Shown here: positions 48,501 through 57,049 of the stretch, piece by piece
How the letters are laid out: each line of letters begins with the position of its first letter
Numbering within the stretch: the stretch's first letter is position 1
Origin: Niastella sp. OAS944
GTDB taxonomy: Bacteria; Bacteroidota; Bacteroidia; Chitinophagales; Chitinophagaceae
DNA: 64,000 nucleotides
Direction of reading: 5' to 3'
Assembly (NCBI GenBank): GCA_024809215.1
Contig: JANUBW010000001.1
Coordinates: forward strand, 186,001 to 250,000
Translations under genes and position numbers: made by a program
Notes under the pieces: model-generated
The model's input: the letters and a program-made list of their open reading frames with translations, nothing else
What the model was told of the DNA's origin: nothing
Databases searched by the model: none

Positions 48501-49044
48501 CGAAAACACCTTTTTCATTGGTGCTGGTGCCCCTGTTGGTACCCCGCACCAATACCGAAACACCGTTCAGCGGTTCCCCGCTTTCGTTAGTTATTTTTCC
48601 GGTAATGTTCTTGGCGGTCGCTTCTTCGTCGAGTAAATATTTACGGGGGTCATCGGTAAGGAACATGGCCAGGTTATAGGCCTCTCCTTTTTTCATCAAC
48701 ACTATCTGGTTGCCCGATACGAAATACAAGACATTTAATGGCGTTAGAACAATCTCTAATAATTCGCCCAAACGCTGGTTGCGGGCGGCCACAGAGATCT
48801 TCTGCCGCACCGGAATGCGTTGGGAGCTGTACACAAATTTTATTTCGGCAAGCCGGCTGATCTCATTCAGCACCGTCTTCATTTCCTTGTTATCTGCAAT
48901 CAGGTTAATACGCTGATTCAGAACCTCCTGCCCGTGTACCGGGCGGGCATACATGATACTGGTAAATCCAGTGATCAGTAGTAATGGCAGCAATCCTATT
49001 CTCATAAACCGGTAGATTAACTGGTTAACGAGTACTTTTTTCAT
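45538..49044 (-). CDS. SusC-type TonB-linked transporter, second locus
   Basis: This 1168-residue transporter has a signal sequence (about 15-35), an STN domain (about 42-118), a carboxypeptidase-regulatory-like domain (about 147-215), a TonB-box-like region (MNEVIIVGYGTQKRSSLTG near 222-240), a plug (VRIRGVSSINFASDPLYVIDG, ASAAAIYGSRATNGVVLI) and a beta-barrel ending FQFGVQVGF. The STN domain marks it as a signalling transporter that works with the FecR and sigma genes upstream. The substrate is unknown since no glycoside hydrolase or lyase is in the operon. Confidence 0.95.
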   Translation of the reverse strand: MKKVLVNQLIYRFMRIGLLPLLLITGFTSIMYARPVHGQEVLNQRINLIADNKEMKTVLNEISRLAEIKFVYSSQRIPVRQKISVAARNQRLGELLEIVLTPLNVLYFVSGNQIVLMKKGEAYNLAMFLTDDPRKYLLDEEATAKNITGKITNESGEPLNGVSVLVRGTNRGTSTNEKGVFVISADVGETLEFSMVGYKEHAVKIGDETNITIRLVAEQTNMNEVIIVGYGTQKRSSLTGAITSVNTKAINELPVASVEQALQGRVAGLTVTNNGEPGSSPIVRIRGVSSINFASDPLYVIDGFPTGNLINFDSRDIESVEVLKDASAAAIYGSRATNGVVLISTKKGKRDRKLQVRLDSYVGTQKPWKKIDLLNTEQYLKYEFALNEAGGVGHPPRLQPANFNQPIYAGATQTYAQTNTDWQDAYFKSGVLTQHNLSVSGGNDISRFFTSAGYFKQDGISQGVYYERGNYRINSDHKISNVFNIGENLMLSYSKQRYDNTPDNRTRLVNVIRNLPYLPVYDPTTLGGFRGAENSVDGADPTNPVEDALLQNAIRKTLKVLGTAYAEVNFTPWLKFRSTFGVDHVNLFQHQFKPIFNDKGRSDPLASIDDVRTTLTTLLYTQQLTFDKTFGNHHLTATGVYETQSNKAYGEQMTGNQATNDIETMFGATNVSAFSTKSENLLISYVARLNYEFGGKYMLSAAIRRDGLSVWAPGNKFANFPSASVGWRVDQEPFMRDLKQVSELKLRGGYGVTGLNGIGIFGRLPNSQLPNDYPWQAIVALNGATYPFNNSMPSGGNASFYNAISNSDLEWEKTKQLNIGFDLGLFNNRVTLSADYYRRKTDNLMLNVPTPGSFGFGRTGVLANIGAMENNGFDLQLGYKESVGDFKWDVTGNISFITNKVISLNTPNATIDNGGDQDFGGGAPITRTKAGETIQSFYGYVVEGIFQSDAEVTSSPFQTDKTRAGDLKFKDLSGPDGKPDGAITADDRTFLGNYLPDYTYSLNLGGNYKNFDVSIFFQGVQGNKIFNAARIIREGMPRLFGAGTAVLNAWTPTNTNTNVPRAVAQDPNQNVRPSTRWIENGSYLRLKNIMIGYTIPGSFLQSFTKGTVSSFRVYVSSQNLFTITNYTGWDPEVGSKDIKKPNGTLTNGIDFGQYPAARSFQFGVQVGF

Positions 49045-49132
49045 AGTTTTGTACTATTAGTTGGTTAAAGCAATCAGTTTTAATCACTGTTTGTCCCGCT
49101 ACTTAAAGGCTGCAGGACAAAATCATAAGTAG

Positions 49133-49178
49133 CCCCGGTATTGCTGCGAACAATGCTGGGGTTCTTTTTTGCCTGGTA
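49133..49178 (-). promoter_or_regulatory. Leader hairpin between FecR and SusC, second locus
   Basis: On the minus strand TACCAGGCAAAAAAGAACC (49160-49178) leads into an 11-bp hairpin with two wobble pairs (arms 49133-49143 and 49151-49161). String and position match the leader at 1249-1293 in the first locus. The 211-bp gap has no gene. On the plus strand the hairpin is followed by a T-run and could also end antisense transcripts. Confidence 0.5.
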
Positions 49179-49255
49179 GTTATGGTGGTAACTTGATCAT
49201 ATTATTTAGTTTATAAATAAATTAAAACAGTCATTTTATTTGTCGTTCTTACCGC

Positions 49256-50359
49256 TTATTTACATCCGCTCGATTCAATCACCACCTGACCATCTATCAC
49301 TTCATAATGCGCATCGATGGCGCTGCAAATAAGATCGAGTTTGCGGTAAAAAGGTTCATTCGTAAGGTCGGCGGTTACGGTGCATTTCTTCAGCAGATCG
49401 CTGTCGAATACGATACTAATGCCATACATGTTGCTGAGGTCACTCAGGATCCTGTCTATCGGCGCTTCGTCGTACACCAATGTTCTGTCGGTACCTGTAG
49501 ATGTAATTGTAGCGGGATTGCTGAGTAGTACTTTCTGGAACGTTTGCCCCATTCTTTCGTAAACCAGTTGTTGATTTGGGGTAAGAATTATTTCACTTGT
49601 TTTACTGCTGGCTTTGGTTTCGGCCTGTTTATAAACACTCACTTTACCGGTTCTAACTGTAACCTGTATGGTAGTATCCTTTTCAAACGAGCGTACGGTA
49701 AAACTGGTGCCCAATACTTTTGTAACAATTTCATTGGCAAATACCCTGAATGGCCGGTGGGGATTTCTGGTAACTTCAAAAAACGCTTCACCCAACAGGT
49801 ACACATCGCGGGTTGCGCCGTTTTTGGCGGTATCGCCGCTTCCGAAAGTATGTGCATAGCTTACACGGCTTTTTGATGCCAGGGTAATATGGCTGCCATC
49901 GGGTAATGTAAGCAGCAACGGCTGCTGTGAAGTATTAACGTGCTCAATCAATTGCTTCGACGACACCATAACGGCATAAGCAAACGGACGCGCATGGGTA
50001 TTACGGAAATAAAAATACCAGGCGCTGGTTATACAAAACAGTAATACGGCGGCTGCATACCACCATTTAAAAGCAATTACTTTACCGGTACGGGGTTCGG
50101 GTTTTATATGCTGGGTAGAAATGGTTTGCAGTAACCGGCCTACCTCGCGCTCAACTTCCTGCCCGCTGATATTGCTTTGCTGAAATTGTATTGATTCAAC
50201 AATGCGCCGCGCCGAGGCGATAACCAGGTGTTTATCAGGATGCTGTTGCAGCCAGGTGCTCCAAAACAGGTTATCTTCCTCGCGCTGTTCATGCACCCAG
50301 CGGATAAAGTCTTCATCTATTACAAAATCTGATATATCATAAAGCCGGAAATCCTTCAT
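49256..50359 (-). CDS. FecR-family anti-sigma factor
   Basis: This 367-residue protein has a cytoplasmic N-terminal domain (about 1-85) for sigma binding, one membrane helix (about 92-110), a periplasmic FecR domain (about 140-250, LPDGSHITLASKSRVSYAHTF, GEAFFEVTRNPHRPF, VLGTSFTVRSF) and a C-terminal domain (about 290-367). Unlike the first FecR of this window it has no repeat insertion. It sits between the sigma factor gene and susC, the standard order of a cell-surface signalling locus. Confidence 0.93.
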   Translation of the reverse strand: MKDFRLYDISDFVIDEDFIRWVHEQREEDNLFWSTWLQQHPDKHLVIASARRIVESIQFQQSNISGQEVEREVGRLLQTISTQHIKPEPRTGKVIAFKWWYAAAVLLFCITSAWYFYFRNTHARPFAYAVMVSSKQLIEHVNTSQQPLLLTLPDGSHITLASKSRVSYAHTFGSGDTAKNGATRDVYLLGEAFFEVTRNPHRPFRVFANEIVTKVLGTSFTVRSFEKDTTIQVTVRTGKVSVYKQAETKASSKTSEIILTPNQQLVYERMGQTFQKVLLSNPATITSTGTDRTLVYDEAPIDRILSDLSNMYGISIVFDSDLLKKCTVTADLTNEPFYRKLDLICSAIDAHYEVIDGQVVIESSGCK

Positions 50360-50468
50360 ACTTCTCGGTTATACCAATAAGTTCCTTCGGCCGGTAAATT
50401 CTACTGGTAAAAATGAGTAATTGTTAAAAAAACACCAGGTTAGGTCATAAAAGTATCAGTATGTGGGC

Positions 50469-50613
50469 GTGAGTGGTGAATGGTGAATGGCCTCGCGAGC
50501 ATTCAGATTTGTTTACGACCTTGCAGCACCCGAAATTCAAGTCAATTGCCGACAAAACGCAAGCCTCGAAATAGGGCGTTTGCCGTTTCACGTTTGCCGA
50601 CCGATTGCCGATT
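50469..50613. repeat. Composite repeat region between sigma and FecR genes
   Basis: Bases 50469-50490 are GTGAGTGGTGAATGGTGAATGG, the same words as in the element at 6211-6346. Bases 50578-50613 are TTTGCCG/GATTGCCG words like those inside the FecR gene and at 58031-58060. The second block runs up to and includes the first bases of the sigma gene stop codon. No gene lies in the 252-bp gap. Confidence 0.6.
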
Positions 50614-51190
50614 ATGCTGGTGGGAATAACTCAGCCTGCCAAAGGCTTCTTAACTTCTGAATAGTTTCATGCAAAAGATTATACACCGACTGCCGGCTAA
50701 GGTTCATTAAACCTGCTATTTGTGCGTGATCGAGGTGCTGATAGAATTTGAGGTAAATAAGTTCATGCTGGCGTTTCGACAATTGCGCCATGGTTTTACG
50801 TAATATGGTAGCCTGTTCTTCCGACATCTGTTTATCGATGATCAGTTTTTCTACAGAGAATTCCTGCAAAAAATCATATTCCTCTTCCAATGCAACAGTA
50901 CCCAGGCGAATGTTGTGTTGATGCAGTGATTTCAGTACTTTATTTTTTAGAGCACGCAGGAGATAATAACGGGGAGATAAAATAGAAGCGGCATTTTCGC
51001 GGCGTTGCCATAAACTAATAAACACCTCCTGTATACAATCTTTTATGAGGCCTTCGTCTGTGGTAAAACGCGACCCGTAATTATACAAGGCAGTATAATA
51101 TTTTCTCATGATGGCAGCCAGCGCCTGCTCGTCATTTTGTTGCAATCGTTGAAGCCATGTGGCTTCTAACTGTGAATCATTATTCAACAT
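50612..51190 (-). CDS. ECF sigma factor (SigW/FecI-like)
   Basis: This 192-residue sigma factor has region 2 (about 20-90: [29 protein letters not shown]) and region 4 (about 130-185: [44 protein letters not shown]) joined by a short linker. It should direct transcription of the SusC/SusD/ASPIC genes once released from the FecR protein. The start at 51190 gives a normal N-terminus. The gene is divergent from the uracil-DNA glycosylase gene. Confidence 0.93.
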   Translation of the reverse strand: MLNNDSQLEATWLQRLQQNDEQALAAIMRKYYTALYNYGSRFTTDEGLIKDCIQEVFISLWQRRENAASILSPRYYLLRALKNKVLKSLHQHNIRLGTVALEEEYDFLQEFSVEKLIIDKQMSEEQATILRKTMAQLSKRQHELIYLKFYQHLDHAQIAGLMNLSRQSVYNLLHETIQKLRSLWQAELFPPA

Positions 51191-51381
51191 CAGCAGTGAG
51201 GATAGGTTACTTAAAAGCGTTCTGCGTTTTTGGCATTTCGCGCATCAATATTAAGGCATCAGAACAATTCGATGCAAAAAAAATATTAGCACATAGTAAT
51301 CGTACGACTTACATAACATGGAATTTAATATATCAAATAAATTCCCTTTCCTTATTTTTATCGCAAATATTATTACTACTC

Positions 51382-52053
51382 ATGGACGTACAAATTGAGG
51401 AAAGCTGGAAAACAGCATTGAAACCCGAATTTGCAAAAACGTACTTTCAGAATATCGTCACTTTTTTAAAAACGGAAAGGATGGCCAACAGGACCATTTA
51501 TCCGCCCGGCGCCCTCATCTTTAATGCATTCAATACAACCCCATTCGATAATGTAAAGGTGGTCATTTTAGGACAGGACCCGTATCACGGGCCCGGACAG
51601 GCGCACGGACTTTGTTTTTCTGTTTCGAATGGAGTACCGCCGCCACCATCACTGGTAAACATATTTAAAGAATTGCAAACTGATGTTGGCGTTGCCATCC
51701 CCGATCATGGCAACCTTACCAAATGGGCCGAGCAGGGGGTATTGCTGCTCAATGCATCGTTAACCGTTCGCGCAGCGGAGCCCATGAGCCATTCGCAAAT
51801 AGGCTGGGCCGAGTTCACCGATAATGTAATTAAAAAGATCTCTGAAGAGAAGGAAAATGTAGTGTTCATTCTGTGGGGCAAATTTGCGGGTGCAAAACAG
51901 GTGTTGATCGATGAAACAAAACACCTGGTACTGAAAGCCGCCCACCCATCGCCCCTGAGCGCTTACGCAGGTTTTTTTGGCTGCCGCCATTTTTCAAAGG
52001 CCAATGAATACCTGATGAAGAATGGGAAAGATCCTGTTAACTGGGCATTGTAG
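51382..52053 (+). CDS. ung: Uracil-DNA glycosylase, family 1
   Basis: The 223-residue enzyme removes uracil from DNA as the first step of base excision repair. The water-activating loop [17 protein letters not shown] lies near 63-79 and the DNA-intercalating loop [17 protein letters not shown] near 188-204; both are complete. The ATG at 51382 matches the family start; an open frame continues upstream to 51157 but overlaps the sigma gene on the other strand and has no similarity to the family. Confidence 0.97.
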   Translation: MDVQIEESWKTALKPEFAKTYFQNIVTFLKTERMANRTIYPPGALIFNAFNTTPFDNVKVVILGQDPYHGPGQAHGLCFSVSNGVPPPPSLVNIFKELQTDVGVAIPDHGNLTKWAEQGVLLLNASLTVRAAEPMSHSQIGWAEFTDNVIKKISEEKENVVFILWGKFAGAKQVLIDETKHLVLKAAHPSPLSAYAGFFGCRHFSKANEYLMKNGKDPVNWAL

Positions 52054-52085
52054 TAATCAAGAAGCTGCAGTGAACATAGCTTTGA

Positions 52086-52188
52086 GTTACCGGATGCCAG
52101 TTACCAGGCACCTGATAGCAAGTTTCGAATTAAAGCCTGGCAACCGGAAACTGGTAACCGGCAACCTTGTAACTTGCAACCTGTAACA
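52086..52188. repeat. Inverted-repeat element between ung and the acyltransferase gene
   Basis: The arms at 52086-52110 and 52135-52166 consist of GTTACC/CCAGTTACC-like words and are imperfect reverse complements; a third block of TTGCAACCTGTAAC words follows. Architecture is like the element at 6211-6346, but the words differ. Confidence 0.6.
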
Positions 52189-52217
52189 TAGATTTATTAC
52201 GGAAGTATAAATAAAAA

Positions 52218-52961
52218 ATGAATATCCTAAAAGAGATAATCGGTCGCATTTGTGCAGCCTGGGCCGCGTTGATATTTACTATCACCCTGCTGATAGTATT
52301 GATCCCGTTTATGATTTTCAGTTATCCATGCAGCGAGCCCAAAAAAACAAGGCGGTTTGCCGCCATTTCCCGGGTGTGGATGGGTATTTACCTGCCGCTC
52401 ATTGGCTGCCCCCTCATTGTTCGTGGCAGAAAGAATTTTGCTCCCGGCGAAACCTATGTTGTAGTAAGCAACCATAATTCATTTATGGATGTGCCTATCT
52501 CCTACCCCGCCATACCAGGTGGTAACAAGACCATTGCCAAAATTGAAATGGCCAGGATCCCCATCTTTGGTTTGATTTATACCACCGGCTCTGTGTTGGT
52601 TGACCGTAAAAGTGAAGCCAGCCGTAAAGAGAGTTATCATAAAATGCGTAAGGTGCTCGATATGGGTTTGCATATGTGCCTTTATCCCGAAGGCACCCGT
52701 AACCTTACCGATCAACCGCTGAAAAGTTTTCACGATGGCGCTTTCCGCCTGGCTATCGACAGTGGCAAGGCTATTATTCCCGGCATTATTTTCAATACAA
52801 AGAAGGTGTTACCAGCCAGCAAGGCTTTCTTTTTGATGCCGCATAAAATGGAAATGCATTTTTTACCACCCATTAAGCCGCAACCCGGCGAAACATCGGT
52901 GGCGTTGAAGGAAAGAGTTTATCAGATCATGCATGATTACTATACTCAAAATGCTAAGTAA
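52218..52961 (+). CDS. 1-acyl-sn-glycerol-3-phosphate acyltransferase (PlsC family)
   Basis: This 247-residue membrane-associated enzyme acylates lysophosphatidic acid in phospholipid synthesis. A hydrophobic N-terminus (about 12-35) anchors it; the catalytic HX4D motif is in VVSNHNSFMDVP (about 82-93), the third block is ASRKE with VLVDRK, and the substrate-binding motif YPEGTRN lies near 156-162. The length fits the family. A strong terminator follows. Confidence 0.9.
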   Translation: MNILKEIIGRICAAWAALIFTITLLIVLIPFMIFSYPCSEPKKTRRFAAISRVWMGIYLPLIGCPLIVRGRKNFAPGETYVVVSNHNSFMDVPISYPAIPGGNKTIAKIEMARIPIFGLIYTTGSVLVDRKSEASRKESYHKMRKVLDMGLHMCLYPEGTRNLTDQPLKSFHDGAFRLAIDSGKAIIPGIIFNTKKVLPASKAFFLMPHKMEMHFLPPIKPQPGETSVALKERVYQIMHDYYTQNAK

Positions 52962-52976
52962 AGGTGACGAGTAAAA

Positions 52977-53014
52977 GAACAGGGCCATCGCCCTAGGCGA
53001 TGGCCCTGTTCTTT
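52977..53014. terminator. Strong terminator between convergent genes
   Basis: A perfect 16-bp stem (GAACAGGGCCATCGCC against its complement) with a three-base loop is followed by TTT on the plus strand. It ends the acyltransferase transcript and faces the lptD stop. Confidence 0.9.
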
Positions 53015-53069
53015 ATCTAAAAACTTTTCATTTCTTCCCCGTTAACCAGTTACCTCGTTAACTTTTCAA

Positions 53070-55799
53070 CTAATTGGTAAAGTATCTGGTCCTATTGATC
53101 CTCAAGTCACGCAAAATTCCCGACTTCGGACTGATGGTAAAATTGAATGTACGCCACAAACCAACCGGTGTTACGTTAATGCTTAATTGCCAGCAGTGCA
53201 TTTCGCGCGAAATATACATGGAGAACTGTTGTATTGCAGCTTCCTTGATGTCGTAAAATCCTTGCAAACCAAATTTCCATTTGGGTGTAAGGTTGAAATC
53301 ACCGTTCCAGCTCAGGTTCGAATACGAATTGGTTTCCCAGCCTGAATAATCGCTTTTGATCTGTTTAGTAAAGTTCATCGAGTACGATAAACTCAGCGAC
53401 CAGGGCACATTGAAGTCGGCAAACTCGGCCGGGTTGGCCCGGGCAAACGCCAATTGCGCCTGCTGCTCTTCCTGCGTTAACATTCCCTGCTCGCGTAAGG
53501 CCTCTTCTTTTTGCTGTGCCGCTTTTTTATCCTTTGCCTGGCTTTGGAATGAGGTAGATACCGCAATGTTACCGTTTGTAATTCGACCAAGATTTTTTAA
53601 TGAGAATTTTTCGTGTTCCCACATATACTGGTTTTTACGGAAGCCCATGGAATCTGTCTTATAAGGATCGAGTGTAGCGCCCATAGTTATATTGATCTTT
53701 TCGAACAGGGTGCTACGTACATACAAACTAAATGGCGACAATTTAAATGAATCGGCAATGAAGTTATAGCTGCTGTTAAAACCAAAACCATCAATCAGCC
53801 GTATCTTCTTCAATCCACCATTCGCTGTATCTTTTTTCGATCTTACCTTGGCTTCTATATTATTATCTATCCCAAAACTAATACCACCAAATATGCCTTC
53901 ACTGGGCGGACCGTATAAACTTCCATCAAAATAGGAGAAGCGTTGTGTACGGGAATGGGCAGAATCTATAAACTCATCATAGTAATGCTTTGAGCCCAGA
54001 TCGGGTTTATAGCTAAAGGAAATGGTAGGCCTTACGGTGTGGCGAATAGCCGCAATTGGGCTATTCTTCCCAAAACCGGCGAACGTCCCGTACATGGCGG
54101 TGTTTACACCCAAACTGAACGATACATCACTGGCGCGATATAACCCTTTTGTAACCGAGGTATCAAGTTTCAAGGTAGAATCGTTCCAGGTACGTTTAAG
54201 TTTTCGTGAATACCATTTTTCCTGGTAGCTAATACCTGGTGAAATTTGAAATGGCCCCATTTGTGGCAGGGATAGCTGAATGGGTATTGAATGCTGGGCG
54301 CCCCAGTTCATGGTATCGAGTATTTTACTAAAGCTGAAATCCTGTTCCAGGAATCTTATATCGTTGGCTAAGGTACTGTTCAACCCGATACCCAGTTTTT
54401 GATACCATTTTTGTGTACCAACAAATTCTTTTGGCTGCAATGGGTACAATGTATTTACCGTGAACGACAGGTTCGGCAGGGTCAGGTTTATTTCCCGAGT
54501 AAGGTTGTTTTGGGTATGGTTGGCCGTTGCTGTTAAATTATATTTAGTACCCCAGGTTTTGGAGTAAGCAATTGAAGAATTCAGTGTATTTTGAAAGTTA
54601 GCTGTGGGGTCGCTCTGAATAAACCTGTTAAGTTTGGTAGAGGCAACATTCACATTCGCCGAAAAAGTAGTACCCGGCCGGGCGCGGCTGTCAACCGTAT
54701 GGCTCCAGCTAATAGCATAGTTTTTTGTTACGTCGAACTCCCCTTTTCCGCTGCTCGACAATATTTTCACCGACTGGTACCTCAGGTTCATCTGTCCATT
54801 ATACCGGTAGCGTTTGCGATACGTAGGTGTTAACGTAAGTTCGTAACCGCCATAAGAATACAGGTTTGAACGAAGGGTAACATCAAAATACTCGCTCAGC
54901 ACTTTATAATAACCCAGGCCTTCCAACCCCAAACCAAACTGCTCGCTTTGCGAAAACTGCGGTGGTAATAAACCGGAATGGCGCCCTTGCGATAATGGAA
55001 AGAACCCAAAGGGAATATATATTGGTACCGGCACGCCCTCAAACTCGGGGTGAATGGGCCCTGATACTGCCAGCTTCTGGCTTACCATTTTCATTTTATT
55101 GGCGCGGAATGCAAAGTGCGGCGTATCGAGGTTACAGGTAGTGAATTGTGAACGATATGCAAAAAAATCGTGCTCGTTTATTTTCTTTACCTTTTCACCC
55201 TGCACATACATTTCACCCTGTTGTGTAATACTTCCTTCGGTGATCCCCTTTTGCGTTTTAAAATTGTACCGCATGATATCCGCCGATATTTTACTGTCGG
55301 CCTGTACCATTACCGGCTTTCCGATAACATTACCTGCCGTATCTTTACGGCCAACGGCAGTTACCATTTGCGTAGCCTGATTAAGGCTAATGCTATCTGC
55401 CGAAAGGTCCATATCCTTTTGCTTTACGTTCCCTTTACCAAACAACGTGATCGTTTTTCCGGGTACATCCAGCACCATACTGTCGGATGCTTTATAAGAT
55501 ACCGGTGCATCGAGCGTATCTTCCGAAACCGGAACATTAACGGTATCAATTTTGTTTATTAATGTATCTTTCCCGGGAATGGTATCGTTAAGCTTTCGGG
55601 AAGCCGAGTCCAGTTTCTTTGGTATGGTATCTAAAGCACGTACAGGCTTGGTCGTATCCTGCTCAATTCTGGTTAAGGAATTGTCAAAATAAGGTTTCGA
55701 GAAATAATTAGCCCAGATATCAGACGTTAATAGCAAAAGCCATAACGATAAAATCAGGGCCGAACCATCTTTTAAATTATTTTTGCGTCCGTTCATCAT
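53070..55799 (-). CDS. LptD-like outer-membrane LPS assembly protein
   Basis: This 909-residue protein matches the Bacteroidota form of LptD. After the signal region (about 15-31) and a Thr/Asp-rich spacer comes an OstA-type beta-jellyroll (about 105-250: GKTITLFGKGNVKQKDMDLSADSISLNQATQMVTAVG), then a large beta-barrel (about 290-909) with PFGFFPLSQGRHSGLLPPQF and alternating aromatic strands to the C-terminus. It would insert lipopolysaccharide into the outer leaflet together with LptE and the OstA-like protein encoded at 59522. It is divergent from the first amidase gene. Confidence 0.88.
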   Translation of the reverse strand: MMNGRKNNLKDGSALILSLWLLLLTSDIWANYFSKPYFDNSLTRIEQDTTKPVRALDTIPKKLDSASRKLNDTIPGKDTLINKIDTVNVPVSEDTLDAPVSYKASDSMVLDVPGKTITLFGKGNVKQKDMDLSADSISLNQATQMVTAVGRKDTAGNVIGKPVMVQADSKISADIMRYNFKTQKGITEGSITQQGEMYVQGEKVKKINEHDFFAYRSQFTTCNLDTPHFAFRANKMKMVSQKLAVSGPIHPEFEGVPVPIYIPFGFFPLSQGRHSGLLPPQFSQSEQFGLGLEGLGYYKVLSEYFDVTLRSNLYSYGGYELTLTPTYRKRYRYNGQMNLRYQSVKILSSSGKGEFDVTKNYAISWSHTVDSRARPGTTFSANVNVASTKLNRFIQSDPTANFQNTLNSSIAYSKTWGTKYNLTATANHTQNNLTREINLTLPNLSFTVNTLYPLQPKEFVGTQKWYQKLGIGLNSTLANDIRFLEQDFSFSKILDTMNWGAQHSIPIQLSLPQMGPFQISPGISYQEKWYSRKLKRTWNDSTLKLDTSVTKGLYRASDVSFSLGVNTAMYGTFAGFGKNSPIAAIRHTVRPTISFSYKPDLGSKHYYDEFIDSAHSRTQRFSYFDGSLYGPPSEGIFGGISFGIDNNIEAKVRSKKDTANGGLKKIRLIDGFGFNSSYNFIADSFKLSPFSLYVRSTLFEKINITMGATLDPYKTDSMGFRKNQYMWEHEKFSLKNLGRITNGNIAVSTSFQSQAKDKKAAQQKEEALREQGMLTQEEQQAQLAFARANPAEFADFNVPWSLSLSYSMNFTKQIKSDYSGWETNSYSNLSWNGDFNLTPKWKFGLQGFYDIKEAAIQQFSMYISREMHCWQLSINVTPVGLWRTFNFTISPKSGILRDLRINRTRYFTN

Positions 55800-55879
55800 A
55801 TGCAGGTGGTGGGCAAAAATAGGTATTAATGGATTAAGAATATGTGAAGATTAAAGTCTCCTAAATTCTTGAACAATAA

Positions 55880-56887
55880 ATGAATAAAAAAAAATTATAT
55901 CGCAGCTTTAAAAGCTTTTTTGTTGCAGGAATTTTCATGTTTGCCGGAATCAGCGCATGGGCGCAACAGAAACAGGTACTAGGTACTATTATTATTGACC
56001 CCGGTCATGGTGGTATCGATCCCGGCGCGCATGGCCAGTTCTCTACCGAGGCCGCCGTAGCGCTTTCTATTTCGCTCAAACTGGGTAAGGCATTGGCCCA
56101 GGAACTCCCAAACAGTAAGTTAATATTTACCCGCACTACCGATGAGCTGCCCGGGAATCCCAACAGTGTTCATGAATCATTACGATATCGTGCCGATATG
56201 GCCAACCAGGCCAAGGGCGACCTGTTTATTGCCATTCACTGTAACGCTACCGGTGCCAGAGCCGGCGGCTGGTATGCCAAAAGGGTAGTTGGTCATAAAA
56301 GCAAGGTCACTTACGTAGGTAAAGGTTCTAAAAGACGTAAAAAAACCGTTCGTGTTCCCATTTACGAAAGCTATTGGGTAAAAAATAACAGGCGTGGCAC
56401 CGAAACCTATATTTGGGCTGCCGACCGCTCTGGTAGTAAAACAGGTTTTATTAATTCAACTAATTCGCCCGAAGAGCAAACCGGTGAAAATGTTGACGAC
56501 AGCACCAACGTGCTCGACCTGAACTCGCCCGAAGCCATCATTCGCGCCCAGCTGTATGAAAAGAAATATTTTGCCAAAAGCCTTACCCTGGCCACGTTTG
56601 TAGAAGAAGAATTTGAAAATGGGGGCCGGTTAAGCGAAGGCGTTAAACAACGGAATGAAAAAGGTATTTGGGTATTACAGGCTACCGGTATGCCCAGCAT
56701 TCTGGTTGAAACCGGATTTATTACTAATACTGAAGAAGAACAATATCTCAATAGTGAGAAAGGACAGGATGAAATAGTTACCCAAATTATAAATGCTATA
56801 AAAAGATATAAAGCGGTGCTGGAAGGCGGTTCGCCAGCCCCGGCACAAGCTCAGCAGGCTCAACAGGCTGGTCCGGCAAACCCCTAG
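55880..56887 (+). CDS. N-acetylmuramoyl-L-alanine amidase (Amidase_3), copy 1
   Basis: This 335-residue exported enzyme (signal peptide about 1-28) cuts the bond between muramic acid and the stem peptide. Zinc ligands and catalytic residues are visible in IIDPGHGGIDPGAHG (about 40-54), FSTEAAVAL, FIAIHCNA (about 117-124) and LVETGFITN near the end. A basic insertion (GKGSKRRKKTVRV, about 148-160) and a further linker lie between the third and fourth motif. A Pro/Ala/Gln-rich tail closes the protein. The neighbour is a paralogue. Confidence 0.93.
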   Translation: MNKKKLYRSFKSFFVAGIFMFAGISAWAQQKQVLGTIIIDPGHGGIDPGAHGQFSTEAAVALSISLKLGKALAQELPNSKLIFTRTTDELPGNPNSVHESLRYRADMANQAKGDLFIAIHCNATGARAGGWYAKRVVGHKSKVTYVGKGSKRRKKTVRVPIYESYWVKNNRRGTETYIWAADRSGSKTGFINSTNSPEEQTGENVDDSTNVLDLNSPEAIIRAQLYEKKYFAKSLTLATFVEEEFENGGRLSEGVKQRNEKGIWVLQATGMPSILVETGFITNTEEEQYLNSEKGQDEIVTQIINAIKRYKAVLEGGSPAPAQAQQAQQAGPANP

Positions 56888-56918
56888 CCTCGTCTCCATT
56901 CAACATATTGATAAAAAT

Positions 56919-56942
56919 GCTAATTAGCAGATTAGCAAATTA
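56919..56942. repeat. Short word repeat between the amidase genes
   Basis: GCTAATTAGCAGATTAGCAAATTA is made of overlapping ATTAGCA/TTAGC words. It sits 32 bp after the stop of the first amidase gene, as other word repeats of this window sit behind stop codons. Confidence 0.45.
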
Positions 56943-56996
56943 TAATAATAGTACATTGGTTTTTAATAATAACTATAAATAAGCCAATTGCAGCAT

Positions 56997-57004
56997 TATC
57001 TTTG
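56997..57004 (+). promoter_or_regulatory. Possible -7 box for the second amidase gene
   Basis: TATCTTTG matches TAnnTTTG and lies 45 bp before the start codon, a normal leader length. No convincing -33 TTG at the usual distance. Confidence 0.35.
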
Positions 57005-57049
57005 CGTTATACCGGTATTGATTGAATTTATAAAATTGCCCCGGAATAC

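Noticed and set aside
51157-51381. N-terminal extension of uracil-DNA glycosylase
   Set aside because: It overlaps the sigma gene on the other strand, shows no family similarity, and the ATG at 51382 gives the normal length.
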